This document shows positions 26,259 to 32,914 of a DNA stretch of 40,637 nt, in pieces. Position numbers and translations under genes: made by a program. The notes below the pieces were generated by a model. That model saw only the letters and a program-made list of their open reading frames with translations. It had not been told where the DNA came from and did not search any database. Origin of the DNA: an uncultured Collinsella sp. (GTDB taxonomy: Bacteria; Actinomycetota; Coriobacteriia; Coriobacteriales; Coriobacteriaceae); the NCBI GenBank assembly GCA_900543515.1, contig UQRW01000016.1, positions 1 to 40,637 of the forward strand, written 5' to 3'. Each line of letters starts with the position of its first letter. Position 1 is the stretch's first letter.

Positions 26259-26274
26259 TGTTTCACGTGAAACA
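26259..26274. promoter_or_regulatory. parS site 3
   Basis: TGTTTCACGTGAAACA, perfect, starting exactly 39 bp after site 2 and one base from the rsmG stop codon. Confidence 0.95.
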
Positions 26275-26275
26275 T

Positions 26276-27013
26276 CTAGGCAAGCGGATTCTTCTTTGCC
26301 ATGCCATTTGCACGAGGCAATGAAACAGATGCTGAATGACTCTTCTTAAGAACAATGAACTCCCTGTGACCCAAGCCTTCAGGCAAATCAATTGCGTCAT
26401 TCAGAAGCAAAGTGAAGCCGCAAATCTTAGCTGCTGACATGCCGGAAGCAAGCTCCTCATCCGAAGGATTGCCCTTGGTTATAACAAATAGCCCTCCATC
26501 CTTCAGATACGGAGCCGCATACTCAACAAGAATCGGTAGAGGGGCCAGTGCGCGGGCGGTTACAACAGAGAACTGCTTCTTATGGCTTCGAGCATATTCT
26601 TCAAGACGATCATGAACCGCATGAGCATGTTTCAATCCAAGAGCATGGACAAAGGAATTAACCGCATCAACCTTCTTGCCAACAGAGTCAATATAAGTAG
26701 ATTTACGATGCGTGGTTATGGTTAATGGAATACCAGGGAAGCCCGCACCTGTTCCCATATCGAGCAAAGCTCCCTCAGGAGCCTTGTTGATATAGGGGAG
26801 CAAAACAAGTGAGTCGAGGATATGAAGTACTGCAGCATCTTCTACGTTAAGAATACGGGTGAGATTGGTTGTCTTATTTGTTTCTAGAACCAAATCCAAA
26901 TGCTGAATACATTTCCTCAGCTCAACATCAGTTACGCTCAAGGAATACTCTTTGCAATAGGAAGTTAGACGACTCAACATCTCGTCAGCCTGCTGATCAG
27001 TAAGTACTAACAA
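26276..27013 (-). CDS. 16S rRNA m7G527 methyltransferase (RsmG/GidB)
   Basis: 245 residues. Uses S-adenosylmethionine to methylate G527 of 16S rRNA; loss is known to give low-level streptomycin resistance. NKTTNLTRI and the SAM site LLDMGTGAGFPGIPL followed by VTARALAPLP are diagnostic. The TTG at 27011-27013 is preferred because AAAGGAG lies seven bases upstream; the TTG at 27061 would sit in the T tract of the jag terminator. Base composition is lower in GC than the flanking genes, as for parA and parB. Confidence 0.93.
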   Translation of the reverse strand: MLVLTDQQADEMLSRLTSYCKEYSLSVTDVELRKCIQHLDLVLETNKTTNLTRILNVEDAAVLHILDSLVLLPYINKAPEGALLDMGTGAGFPGIPLTITTHRKSTYIDSVGKKVDAVNSFVHALGLKHAHAVHDRLEEYARSHKKQFSVVTARALAPLPILVEYAAPYLKDGGLFVITKGNPSDEELASGMSAAKICGFTLLLNDAIDLPEGLGHREFIVLKKSHSASVSLPRANGMAKKNPLA

Positions 27014-27059
27014 CGAAAGCTCCTTTCTGACAAAAATCAGTGTATCGAGAACTTTTGAC

Positions 27060-27090
27060 AAAAAAAGGGGACGTGGAAACCACGTCCCCT
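27060..27090 (-). terminator. Terminator downstream of jag
   Basis: GGGGACGTGG-AAA-CCACGTCCCC (27067-27089), a perfect 10-bp stem followed on the minus strand by seven T. Confidence 0.85.
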
Positions 27091-27109
27091 TAGCATAAGC
27101 TCGAGAAGA

Positions 27110-27679
27110 TTATCGAGCAACAATCACCACATGGCGATCAGGGTCAGAACCCTCAGAATGAGTATCGACGGCATCATTGCCACGAAGTGCAATGTGAACC
27201 AGTCGACGCTCGTAGGCATTCATGGGCGGAAGCGAAACACTCTTATGAGTGCGGATGGCACGCTCGGCAGCAGACTGAGCCATGGAAGCAACCTTGTCCT
27301 GACGGCGACTCTTGTATCCCTCTACGTCCACTACAACCGGATACCTAAAGCCAAGTTTGCGGCTCACCAGCAAAGAGAACATAACCTGAAGGGCATCAAG
27401 GGTGCGACCATGACGGCCAATGAGAACAGCAAGGTCGGGAGCCGTTACATCCAAAATCAGCTCACCCTCGTCGCCCTCATACTCATCGATAGGAGAGTTG
27501 GCGGCATCGAAGTGCGAAAGGATGGAACGCAGGATGGAAATCGCAACATCGGCAATGGTGTCGAGCTCCTCATCGGTCAGCTCTTCACCAGCCTTGTAGC
27601 GCTGTGCAATCTCGGGATAATCGCCCGCGACCTGCGGGGCAACCTCCTCAAGCATATCCTCGATGATCTCTTCAGACAT
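27110..27679 (-). CDS. RNA-binding protein Jag/KhpB (KH-R3H)
   Basis: 189 residues. The acidic N-terminal part is followed by a KH domain with the LIGRHGRTLDALQ loop (about 85-97) and a C-terminal R3H domain with PPMNAYERRLVH. KhpB proteins bind RNA, partner with KhpA and affect cell elongation in several Gram-positives. ATG at 27677-27679 with GGAG six bases upstream; the TTG four codons earlier lacks a site. Sits in the conserved order jag-yidC-yidD-rnpA-rpmH. The usual long Jag_N domain is short or absent. Confidence 0.92.
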   Translation of the reverse strand: MSEEIIEDMLEEVAPQVAGDYPEIAQRYKAGEELTDEELDTIADVAISILRSILSHFDAANSPIDEYEGDEGELILDVTAPDLAVLIGRHGRTLDALQVMFSLLVSRKLGFRYPVVVDVEGYKSRRQDKVASMAQSAAERAIRTHKSVSLPPMNAYERRLVHIALRGNDAVDTHSEGSDPDRHVVIVAR

Positions 27680-27723
27680 AACGTACTCCAAAGGTTAGGT
27701 ACCTAAATAAGATTGATATCCCG

Positions 27724-28494
27724 TTACTTCTTCTTGTGCGGGCGCGGCTTCTTCTCTCGACGAGTGACCTCAACCTGCAGCGGAGCGTTCTTAAGACGCT
27801 CCTCCTCATCGGCCTTCGCCTTGTCGATGACCTTCTGCGTCACAAAAATCTGCTGGATAACCTGCCAAGCAGACGAGACGTCATAGTACAGCAGAACACC
27901 AACGGGAAGGCTCCAGCCCATCCAAAGCATCATGACCGTCATGACAACGGCCATCATACGCATGCTCTGAGCCTGCTGGCCGGTCTGGTTGCGCGACATA
28001 TAGAGCTGCGGAATCAGGGTCAGGACGGCGAACAGGATCAGGCAAACCAGCGCAGGCAGTGCAACCATAAAGCCATCGGCAAAGGAAGCGCCCGGCGTGG
28101 TGGTCAGGTCGGGCAGGATGTTGAAGAACGAGAACGTGCCGTCGTTAAAGTACTGCGGCAGGTTGCGCAGCAATGTAAACAGGGCGAACAGGATAGGCAT
28201 CTGAATCAGCAGCGGCAGACAGCCAGCCATGGGGTTGAACTTGTTCTCGCTGTAGAACTTCTGCATCTCCTCGGCCTGACGCTGGGGATCGTCGGCATAG
28301 CGCTCCTGGATCTCGAGCATCTTGGGCTGCAGCACCTGCATGCGAGCCGTCGACTTGGTCGACTTGAGCATAAGCGGCGTCAGCAGCAGACGGATGATGA
28401 CCACCAGAATGATGATGGACAGGCCCCAGTCGACCGCAAAGGTCTGGATGAGCTTGAGCAGCTCGAAAAGGATGTTAACGATCCAATCCCACAT
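27724..28494 (-). CDS. Membrane protein insertase YidC (Oxa1 type)
   Basis: 256 residues without the large periplasmic domain or a lipobox signal, i.e. the short Gram-positive/actinobacterial form. About five hydrophobic segments (near 8-25, 26-45, 95-112, 140-165 and 180-210), with an Arg in TM-proximal IIRLLLTPLMLKST matching the conserved groove arginine and a basic Lys/Arg-rich tail that can contact the ribosome. Inserts membrane proteins alone or with SecYEG. AGGAGG precedes the ATG. Confidence 0.93.
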   Translation of the reverse strand: MWDWIVNILFELLKLIQTFAVDWGLSIIILVVIIRLLLTPLMLKSTKSTARMQVLQPKMLEIQERYADDPQRQAEEMQKFYSENKFNPMAGCLPLLIQMPILFALFTLLRNLPQYFNDGTFSFFNILPDLTTTPGASFADGFMVALPALVCLILFAVLTLIPQLYMSRNQTGQQAQSMRMMAVVMTVMMLWMGWSLPVGVLLYYDVSSAWQVIQQIFVTQKVIDKAKADEEERLKNAPLQVEVTRREKKPRPHKKK

Positions 28495-28523
28495 GTAAGT
28501 TTTCCTCCGATAGCGAGTGCCCG

Positions 28524-28748
28524 CTAGGGCACAGGGTCATAACCGCCGACGTGCAGGGGATTGCAGCGAGCGATGCGCCTCACGGCAAGCCAGCAGCCTC
28601 TCAAAACACCGTGCTTTTCAATCGCCTGGATGGCGTATTGCGAGCACGTTGGGTAATAAATGCAGGCGTCAGGCAATAAGGGCGAAATAACCTGTTGATA
28701 TATGCGAATAGGAGCGATGGCAACACGTCGCAAAACGTGATTGCTCAT
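28524..28748 (-). CDS. Membrane protein insertion efficiency factor YidD
   Basis: 74 residues. The Cys-rich CIYYPTCSQYA motif and GCWLAVRRIARCNPLHVGGYDPVP ending define this small amphipathic, membrane-associated family that assists YidC. ATG overlaps the rnpA stop (ATGA). Confidence 0.93.
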   Translation of the reverse strand: MSNHVLRRVAIAPIRIYQQVISPLLPDACIYYPTCSQYAIQAIEKHGVLRGCWLAVRRIARCNPLHVGGYDPVP

Positions 28749-29083
28749 CGCTCCTCCCCGGCAACGCCGGCGCGCTTCATAAGCGAACGCAACGCCTTGT
28801 CCATCTCCTGCGGCGAGGAAACCCTAGTCTTGGGAGTTGCAAACAAGATGATGTCATAACCCGCAACGGGAAATCCGCAGCTGCGGGCGGCCTCGCGCAT
28901 CACACGCTTAGATCGGTTGCGCACGACGGCACAACCGAGTCGCTTAGCACCAACGAAGGCGACCCTTCCGGAGTCGCCTTCGCCAACCGATTCACATATG
29001 GTCATTCGAATCAGAGGGTGATTGAAACGACGCCCCTGACTGAACACATGCTCGAAATCTTGCCGAGACTTAATAGTCTTCAT
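28745..29083 (-). CDS. Ribonuclease P protein component (RnpA)
   Basis: 112-residue basic protein that assists the RNase P RNA in trimming tRNA 5' ends. Phe-rich RRFNHPLIRM and the signature VVRNRSKRVMREAAR are present. Four-base overlap with yidD and a 20-bp gap after rpmH show one transcript. The RNase P RNA gene is not in this window. Confidence 0.94.
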   Translation of the reverse strand: MKTIKSRQDFEHVFSQGRRFNHPLIRMTICESVGEGDSGRVAFVGAKRLGCAVVRNRSKRVMREAARSCGFPVAGYDIILFATPKTRVSSPQEMDKALRSLMKRAGVAGEER

Positions 29084-29103
29084 GCGAGATGTGTGTATCG
29101 CTG

Positions 29104-29238
29104 CTAGACAGTGAGACGCTTGCGGCCCTTGGCGCGACGACGGGCGAGCACGGCACGACCACCCTTAGTGGCCATACGGGCACGGAAGCCATGGGTCTTG
29201 GCACGCTTACGCTTATTAGGCTGATACGTACGCTTCAT
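29104..29238 (-). CDS. 50S ribosomal protein L34
   Basis: 44 residues, MKRTYQPNKRKRAKTHGF then RMATKGGRAVLARRRAKGRKRL, the standard L34 sequence. The reading frame runs 20 codons further upstream, but the ATG at 29236-29238 has AGGAGG at correct spacing and gives the normal N-terminus. Confidence 0.97.
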   Translation of the reverse strand: MKRTYQPNKRKRAKTHGFRARMATKGGRAVLARRRAKGRKRLTV

Positions 29239-29266
29239 CTTAAGTTCCTCCTGCTGCATTTCGAGT

Positions 29267-29284
29267 GTCCGCGGGGACGCGGAC
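29267..29284 (-). other. Leader hairpin of rpmH mRNA
   Basis: GTCCGCG-GGGA-CGCGGAC, a perfect 7-bp stem in the rpmH 5' leader between promoter and ribosome-binding site. It might stabilise or regulate the transcript; no known riboswitch is recognised. Confidence 0.5.
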
Positions 29285-29310
29285 GCAGATATAGACACGT
29301 GAGCTTGAAG

Positions 29311-29340
29311 ATTGTAGGGAAATCAATGTTCAAATGTCAA
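29311..29340 (-). promoter_or_regulatory. Promoter of the rpmH-rnpA-yidD-yidC-jag operon
   Basis: On the minus strand a perfect -35 TTGACA (29335-29340), 18-bp spacer and -10 TACAAT (29311-29316), 73 bp before the rpmH start. Confidence 0.8.
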
Positions 29341-29436
29341 GAAATCAAAGGTAAAAGGTTGCGCAGTTCACACGGTTCCCCCATAAGCCAAGCTCGATTT
29401 AGCGGTGCATGACAACTTTTCACGATATTTCATCGA

Positions 29437-29448
29437 GTTTTCAACAGG
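29437..29448 (+). promoter_or_regulatory. Candidate non-canonical DnaA box 1
   Basis: GTTTTCAACAGG; the TTTTCAACA core matches TTATCCACA at 7 of 9 positions. Confidence 0.5.
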
Positions 29449-29489
29449 TCATGTTGGCAATGTTGAGAACTTTTCGCCCGTTTTCCAAA

Positions 29490-29501
29490 GTTTTCAACAG
29501 G
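29490..29501 (+). promoter_or_regulatory. Candidate non-canonical DnaA box 2
   Basis: GTTTTCAACAGG, identical to box 1, 53 bp further right. Confidence 0.5.
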
Positions 29502-29583
29502 TTTTGAAAAGTTGTCGAAAGATGAGAAACATTGCGCGGTGAGCTACTATTTGTTCGAAACCTTTTGGAAGATTGCGAGCGGC

Positions 29584-30936
29584 ATGTCTGATGACTTTTA
29601 CACCATGGTCGATTCTGGAGACCCGGCACCCGACAACGAGCACATCACCGGCGTGCGCGAAGAGCGTGCGGAAGGCGAGCAGACGACCACGCAGGCGCCA
29701 AAAGCCATGTACGCCGCGCGTATCGCCGTCTATGACGACATGCTGTCGACACCGCGTGTGATCGTCATTGATCCGCAAGATGTCCGCACGTATTTGGAAG
29801 AGACTACCAACACCGTCTACCAGTGCATGAAAGAACAAGGTGGCCATATCTCGCTCATGGTCATCCGCGAGATTGTCGAAAACTTTATCCACGCGCACTT
29901 TGCCGAGCCCATCATCTCGATTCTGGACGGCGGAGACACCATCCGCTTTGCCGATCAAGGACCCGGCATCGACGACAAGGAACGCGCTTTCGACTTTGGC
30001 GTTACCAGCGCAAACAGCAAGATGAAGCGCTATATCCGTGGAACCGGAGCAGGGTTTCCCATGGTGCAAGAGTATTTGGAAAACGCCGGCGGTGCCGTAT
30101 CCATCGAGGACAACATGGGCAACGGCACCGTGGTTACGGTAAGCCTGGACCCTAAACGCGTGCAGGAAATCGAGCGCGCCGGCGGACGCGGTGCTGCCGT
30201 GCGGCCCGAGACGGAGCAGCCCACATATCCCCTGCCGGGAGCTTTTGCGCAGCAGCCCATGGCAACGCAGCAGATGCAGCCCCCCGTGGGGCAGATGCAG
30301 CATCCCGGAATGCTTCCCACACAAGAGCCCCAGGCGGCATCTATGTCGATGCCGCCAAACATGCCAGAGGCCATGCCGCTGGCTGATCAGGATGCAGCAG
30401 CAATGCAGCAGGCGACGGGGGCGCCGGGTGGCCAGCAAATGGGCTATCAGCCGTACCAACAGGGATATCCATATCAGCAGATGCCGCCACTGGGGTATGG
30501 CCAGCAGTTCCCGCAGCAGTACCAGCAGGGATATCAGCAGCCGTACCAGCAGATGCCGCAGCAGCAGTACAACCCCTGGGCCCAGCAGACGCCTCCGCAG
30601 CCTTACCAACAGTGGCCTCAAAGTTTTCAACAGCAAATGCCGCCAATGCAGAGTTCTCAACAACCAGCAGCTCAAATGATGTATCCTAATGCAGCAAATC
30701 AGTATGCACAGCCACAACCGGACGTGTTCGTAAGCGATCGCGGCAACGCCGCGCTGGGCTATCTGGCGCAAAATCAAGCGTGCGGTGCAACCGATCTGGC
30801 GAGGGCATTTGGAAACTCGGCCCCCACTTGGTCACGCACGCTCAATGACTTGGCGCAGGCCGGCTTGGTCATCAAGCATGGCCAGAAATACCATCTGACC
30901 GAACTCGGCGCCGCTCGCGTGCGAGCTCAGAGCTAA
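29584..30936 (+). CDS. GHKL ATPase with Gln/Pro-rich linker and C-terminal winged helix, upstream of dnaA
   Basis: About 450 residues; no named family recognised. A GHKL-type (HATPase_c) fold spans about 75-190: N-box IREIVENFIHAHF (Glu96, Asn100), G1 DQGPGID (124-130) and G2 RGTGAGFPMVQEYL (152-165). No phosphoacceptor-His domain, TM segment or receiver is present. Residues about 212-380 are dominated by Gln, Pro, Tyr and Met, with YQQ-type repeats, a prion-like low-complexity linker. The C-terminus (about 385-450) looks like a MarR-type winged helix (GATDLARAFGNSAPTWSRTL, then AGLVIKHGQKYHLTELG). It ends 15 bp before dnaA and is surely co-transcribed. The start is uncertain: ATG 29584 has only a weak GCGAG; in-frame GTG 29539 or TTG 29512 would extend it into the origin repeats. 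A role in initiation control is inference. Confidence 0.85.
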   Translation: MSDDFYTMVDSGDPAPDNEHITGVREERAEGEQTTTQAPKAMYAARIAVYDDMLSTPRVIVIDPQDVRTYLEETTNTVYQCMKEQGGHISLMVIREIVENFIHAHFAEPIISILDGGDTIRFADQGPGIDDKERAFDFGVTSANSKMKRYIRGTGAGFPMVQEYLENAGGAVSIEDNMGNGTVVTVSLDPKRVQEIERAGGRGAAVRPETEQPTYPLPGAFAQQPMATQQMQPPVGQMQHPGMLPTQEPQAASMSMPPNMPEAMPLADQDAAAMQQATGAPGGQQMGYQPYQQGYPYQQMPPLGYGQQFPQQYQQGYQQPYQQMPQQQYNPWAQQTPPQPYQQWPQSFQQQMPPMQSSQQPAAQMMYPNAANQYAQPQPDVFVSDRGNAALGYLAQNQACGATDLARAFGNSAPTWSRTLNDLAQAGLVIKHGQKYHLTELGAARVRAQS

Positions 30937-30951
30937 AGAACGGGAGAGACA

Positions 30952-32676
30952 GTGGACGAGGAAGCAAGCATCATCCTGGGGGATGCCATCGCCTTTTGCC
31001 AGCGCGACGGCCAAGATGCACGCCTCATCAACATGCTGGGGCAATCGCGCGCCATAAGCCTGACCGAAGATACGCTCACGATCGAGGCCCCCTCGCGCTT
31101 TGCCATCGCGCAGCTCAAAAAGCATCAGCCGACTATTGAGGCCTATCTGGAAGAAATCGCCTTTGCGCCGATTGCGCTCGACATCGTGGCACCGCAAGGC
31201 GCCGCGACGGAATCCGCCGCCGCGACGGCGCCCGCCACGGCTCCCGCTGCTTCCCCGGCGGTGCCGGCCTCCGCAGGCGACGTGCCGACAATCGAGCACC
31301 AGCACAGTGATGTTTCCCGTGAAACCATGGCGCCGTTGCCGACCGCGGTAGCGACGTCAACGAACGCACCCGTCACGCACATGCCCATCGCTCACGACGC
31401 AGCGGCGGGCGCGGATTCGGGCATTGCAATCAAGAACACGCTCTCGGCCGATGATTTTCGTCGCATGATGAACCAGATGAAGGGCGGAGCGCCGACTAAA
31501 TCCACGCAAGCTGCGACCCCCGCTTCACCCATGCCAGCACCGACCGTGCCGGCCGAGCAGAATACGGATGGAGCCCCGCTCGCCGCGAACTCAAAATTTA
31601 CCTTTGAGAACTTTGTCTACGGCCCCGAGAACAGCCATGCCTATCGCTCGGCACTCAAGTTTGCCGCCCTCGCGGACGAGCGCGGCACGTGCACATCACT
31701 GTTCATCTACGGCAAATCGGGCCTGGGCAAGACGCACCTGCTGCTTGCCATCAAAAACGAGCTCGCCGAGAAGTCGCCCGAGATCAAGGTCAAGTATGCC
31801 AACTCCCAGGCATATCTGGACGACCTGATGACCGAGTTCGACCGCCAAAAGAAGAGCAACGCCCCCATCATGCAGGCGTACCACGGCGTGGACGTGCTCA
31901 TCATCGATGACATCCAAAACATCATCGGCAAGCGCGCGAGCGTGGACTACTTTTTCCAGCTCATGGACGAGTTCATCCGCAACAACAAGAAGGTCGTCAT
32001 CGCGGCAGACCGCGCCCCCAAGGACCTGAGCATGGATGAGCGTCTGACCAGCCGCTTTAACGCCGGTATGCTCTGCCTGGTCGCAGAGCCCAGCTACGAG
32101 ATGAAATACAAGATCTTGCAGCGCTATTACGAGAACACCATCGTCGCCGCTCCCGAGGCAGGCGACGACTCGCTGCTGGCGGCCTATGGGGGCGACGGCG
32201 GGCACCTGACCGACGAGCACTTTAAACACATGGCCGAAGTCTCGGGCACCAACATCCGCGAACTCGAGAGCTTTTGCGAGCGCTGTGCCGGCGAGGCGGG
32301 GGACCGCGAGCGCGAGGGCGGGGAGCTCACCTTTGACGATATCGACGCCATCGCCAGCCAGTACTTCGACACATCGGCCAAAAAGATCAACGTCCAGACG
32401 GTTCAGTCCGTCATCGAAGAGCAGTACGGCGTGACGCACGAGGAGCTCATCGGCCCGCGTCGCAACGCCAATATCGCCAAAGCACGCCATATCGCTATCT
32501 ACCTGGCCATCGAAATGTGCGAGATGACGACCACGGCGGTGGGCGCCGAATTTGGCAACCGCAACCACTCGACCGTCAGCACGAGCTACAAAAAGGTCCA
32601 GAAGATGATCCAGGAAGACCGCACCGTCACCGAAGACCTCAAGTCGCTGCGCGATAAAATTACACTGCGCTCGTAG
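30952..32676 (+). CDS. Chromosomal replication initiator DnaA
   Basis: 574 residues. Domain I (1-75), a long Ala/Pro/Thr-rich domain II (about 80-210), AAA+ domain III with Walker A GKSGLGKTH (254-262), Walker B VLIIDD (315-320) and SRF (367-369), and DNA-binding domain IV (about 478-574). The DnaA signature reads FGNRNHSTVSTS: compared with E. coli GRDHTTVLHA, Asp433 is Asn538, Thr435 is Ser540 and His439 is Thr544, while the Arg399 and His434 equivalents (Arg504, His539) are kept. GTG start preceded by GGGAGAG. The domain II coding region contains a parS-like site. Confidence 0.96.
   Translation: MDEEASIILGDAIAFCQRDGQDARLINMLGQSRAISLTEDTLTIEAPSRFAIAQLKKHQPTIEAYLEEIAFAPIALDIVAPQGAATESAAATAPATAPAASPAVPASAGDVPTIEHQHSDVSRETMAPLPTAVATSTNAPVTHMPIAHDAAAGADSGIAIKNTLSADDFRRMMNQMKGGAPTKSTQAATPASPMPAPTVPAEQNTDGAPLAANSKFTFENFVYGPENSHAYRSALKFAALADERGTCTSLFIYGKSGLGKTHLLLAIKNELAEKSPEIKVKYANSQAYLDDLMTEFDRQKKSNAPIMQAYHGVDVLIIDDIQNIIGKRASVDYFFQLMDEFIRNNKKVVIAADRAPKDLSMDERLTSRFNAGMLCLVAEPSYEMKYKILQRYYENTIVAAPEAGDDSLLAAYGGDGGHLTDEHFKHMAEVSGTNIRELESFCERCAGEAGDREREGGELTFDDIDAIASQYFDTSAKKINVQTVQSVIEEQYGVTHEELIGPRRNANIAKARHIAIYLAIEMCEMTTTAVGAEFGNRNHSTVSTSYKKVQKMIQEDRTVTEDLKSLRDKITLRS
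31311..31326. promoter_or_regulatory. parS-like site inside dnaA
   Basis: TGTTTCCCGTGAAACC has two mismatches to parS consensus (positions 7 and 16) and falls in the variable domain II coding region. Confidence 0.5.
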
Positions 32677-32689
32677 GGAAATAGAGACA

Positions 32690-32701
32690 CCTGTTGAAAA
32701 C
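32690..32701 (-). promoter_or_regulatory. Candidate non-canonical DnaA box 3
   Basis: Third identical GTTTTCAACAGG, inverted relative to boxes 1 and 2, 14 bp after the dnaA stop. Confidence 0.5.
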
Positions 32702-32846
32702 TTGTCGAAACCACGGGCATAAGGTGTCTAAAACCCAACCCGCGGTGATGAAAAGTTTTGCGCAGGTTTTGAACGTGGAAAACCACCCCTGTTGCACACA
32801 GGTTGCTGTCGATTCTCTTTCTGGGTCTGACCTGCGTCTTTGGGAG

Positions 32847-32855
32847 TAATCAACA
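32847..32855 (+). promoter_or_regulatory. Candidate DnaA box next to the trios
   Basis: TAATCAACA, 7 of 9 to TTTTCAACA, positioned 12 bp before the trio tract as expected of the box that loads DnaA onto single strand. Confidence 0.4.
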
Positions 32856-32867
32856 GTTTCGTCAGTG

Positions 32868-32882
32868 CTATTACTATTATTA
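32868..32882 (-). other. DnaA-trio tract (five repeats)
   Basis: On the minus strand 5'-TAA-TAA-TAG-TAA-TAG-3'. Five uninterrupted trios with correct polarity relative to the boxes on the left. Confidence 0.6.
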
Positions 32883-32914
32883 AGATATTTATATCTATAG
32901 AAAGGTATTAAAAG

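Larger units (their letters stand above)
29341..29583. other. Upstream part of the replication origin region (oriC)
   Basis: A gap between the divergent rpmH operon and the ATPase-dnaA operon. It contains two identical GTTTTCAACAGG 12-mers (29437-29448, 29490-29501), a related GTTCTCAACA on the minus strand (29461-29470), an inverted repeat TTTTCAA...TTGAAAA (29491-29510) and two GAAAAGTTGTC motifs in opposite orientation (near 29411-29421 and 29506-29516). No TTATCCACA is seen. Position and repeat content fit DnaA-binding clusters. Confidence 0.7.
32677..32914 (+). other. dnaA-dnaN intergenic part of oriC with predicted unwinding site
   Basis: Contains GTTTTCAACAGG on the minus strand (32690-32701), further AAAAGTTTTG and CAGGTTTTGAAC motifs, a TAATCAACA box-like sequence (32847-32855), then, 12 bp later, CTATTACTATTATTA (32868-32882). 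Its complement reads 3'-GAT-AAT-GAT-AAT-AAT, i.e. five DnaA-trios (consensus 3'-G/A-A-T-5'), pointing away from the boxes as in the Bacillus subtilis basal unwinding system. AT-rich sequence continues to 32911. The same stretch must also hold the dnaN leader. Confidence 0.65.

Noticed and set aside
29494..30777. 427-codon minus-strand frame opposite the ATPase gene, rich in Leu/Arg/His
   Set aside because: It is the complement of Gln/Pro-rich coding sequence (CAG read as CTG) and has no start signal; the GHKL and wHTH motifs support the plus strand.
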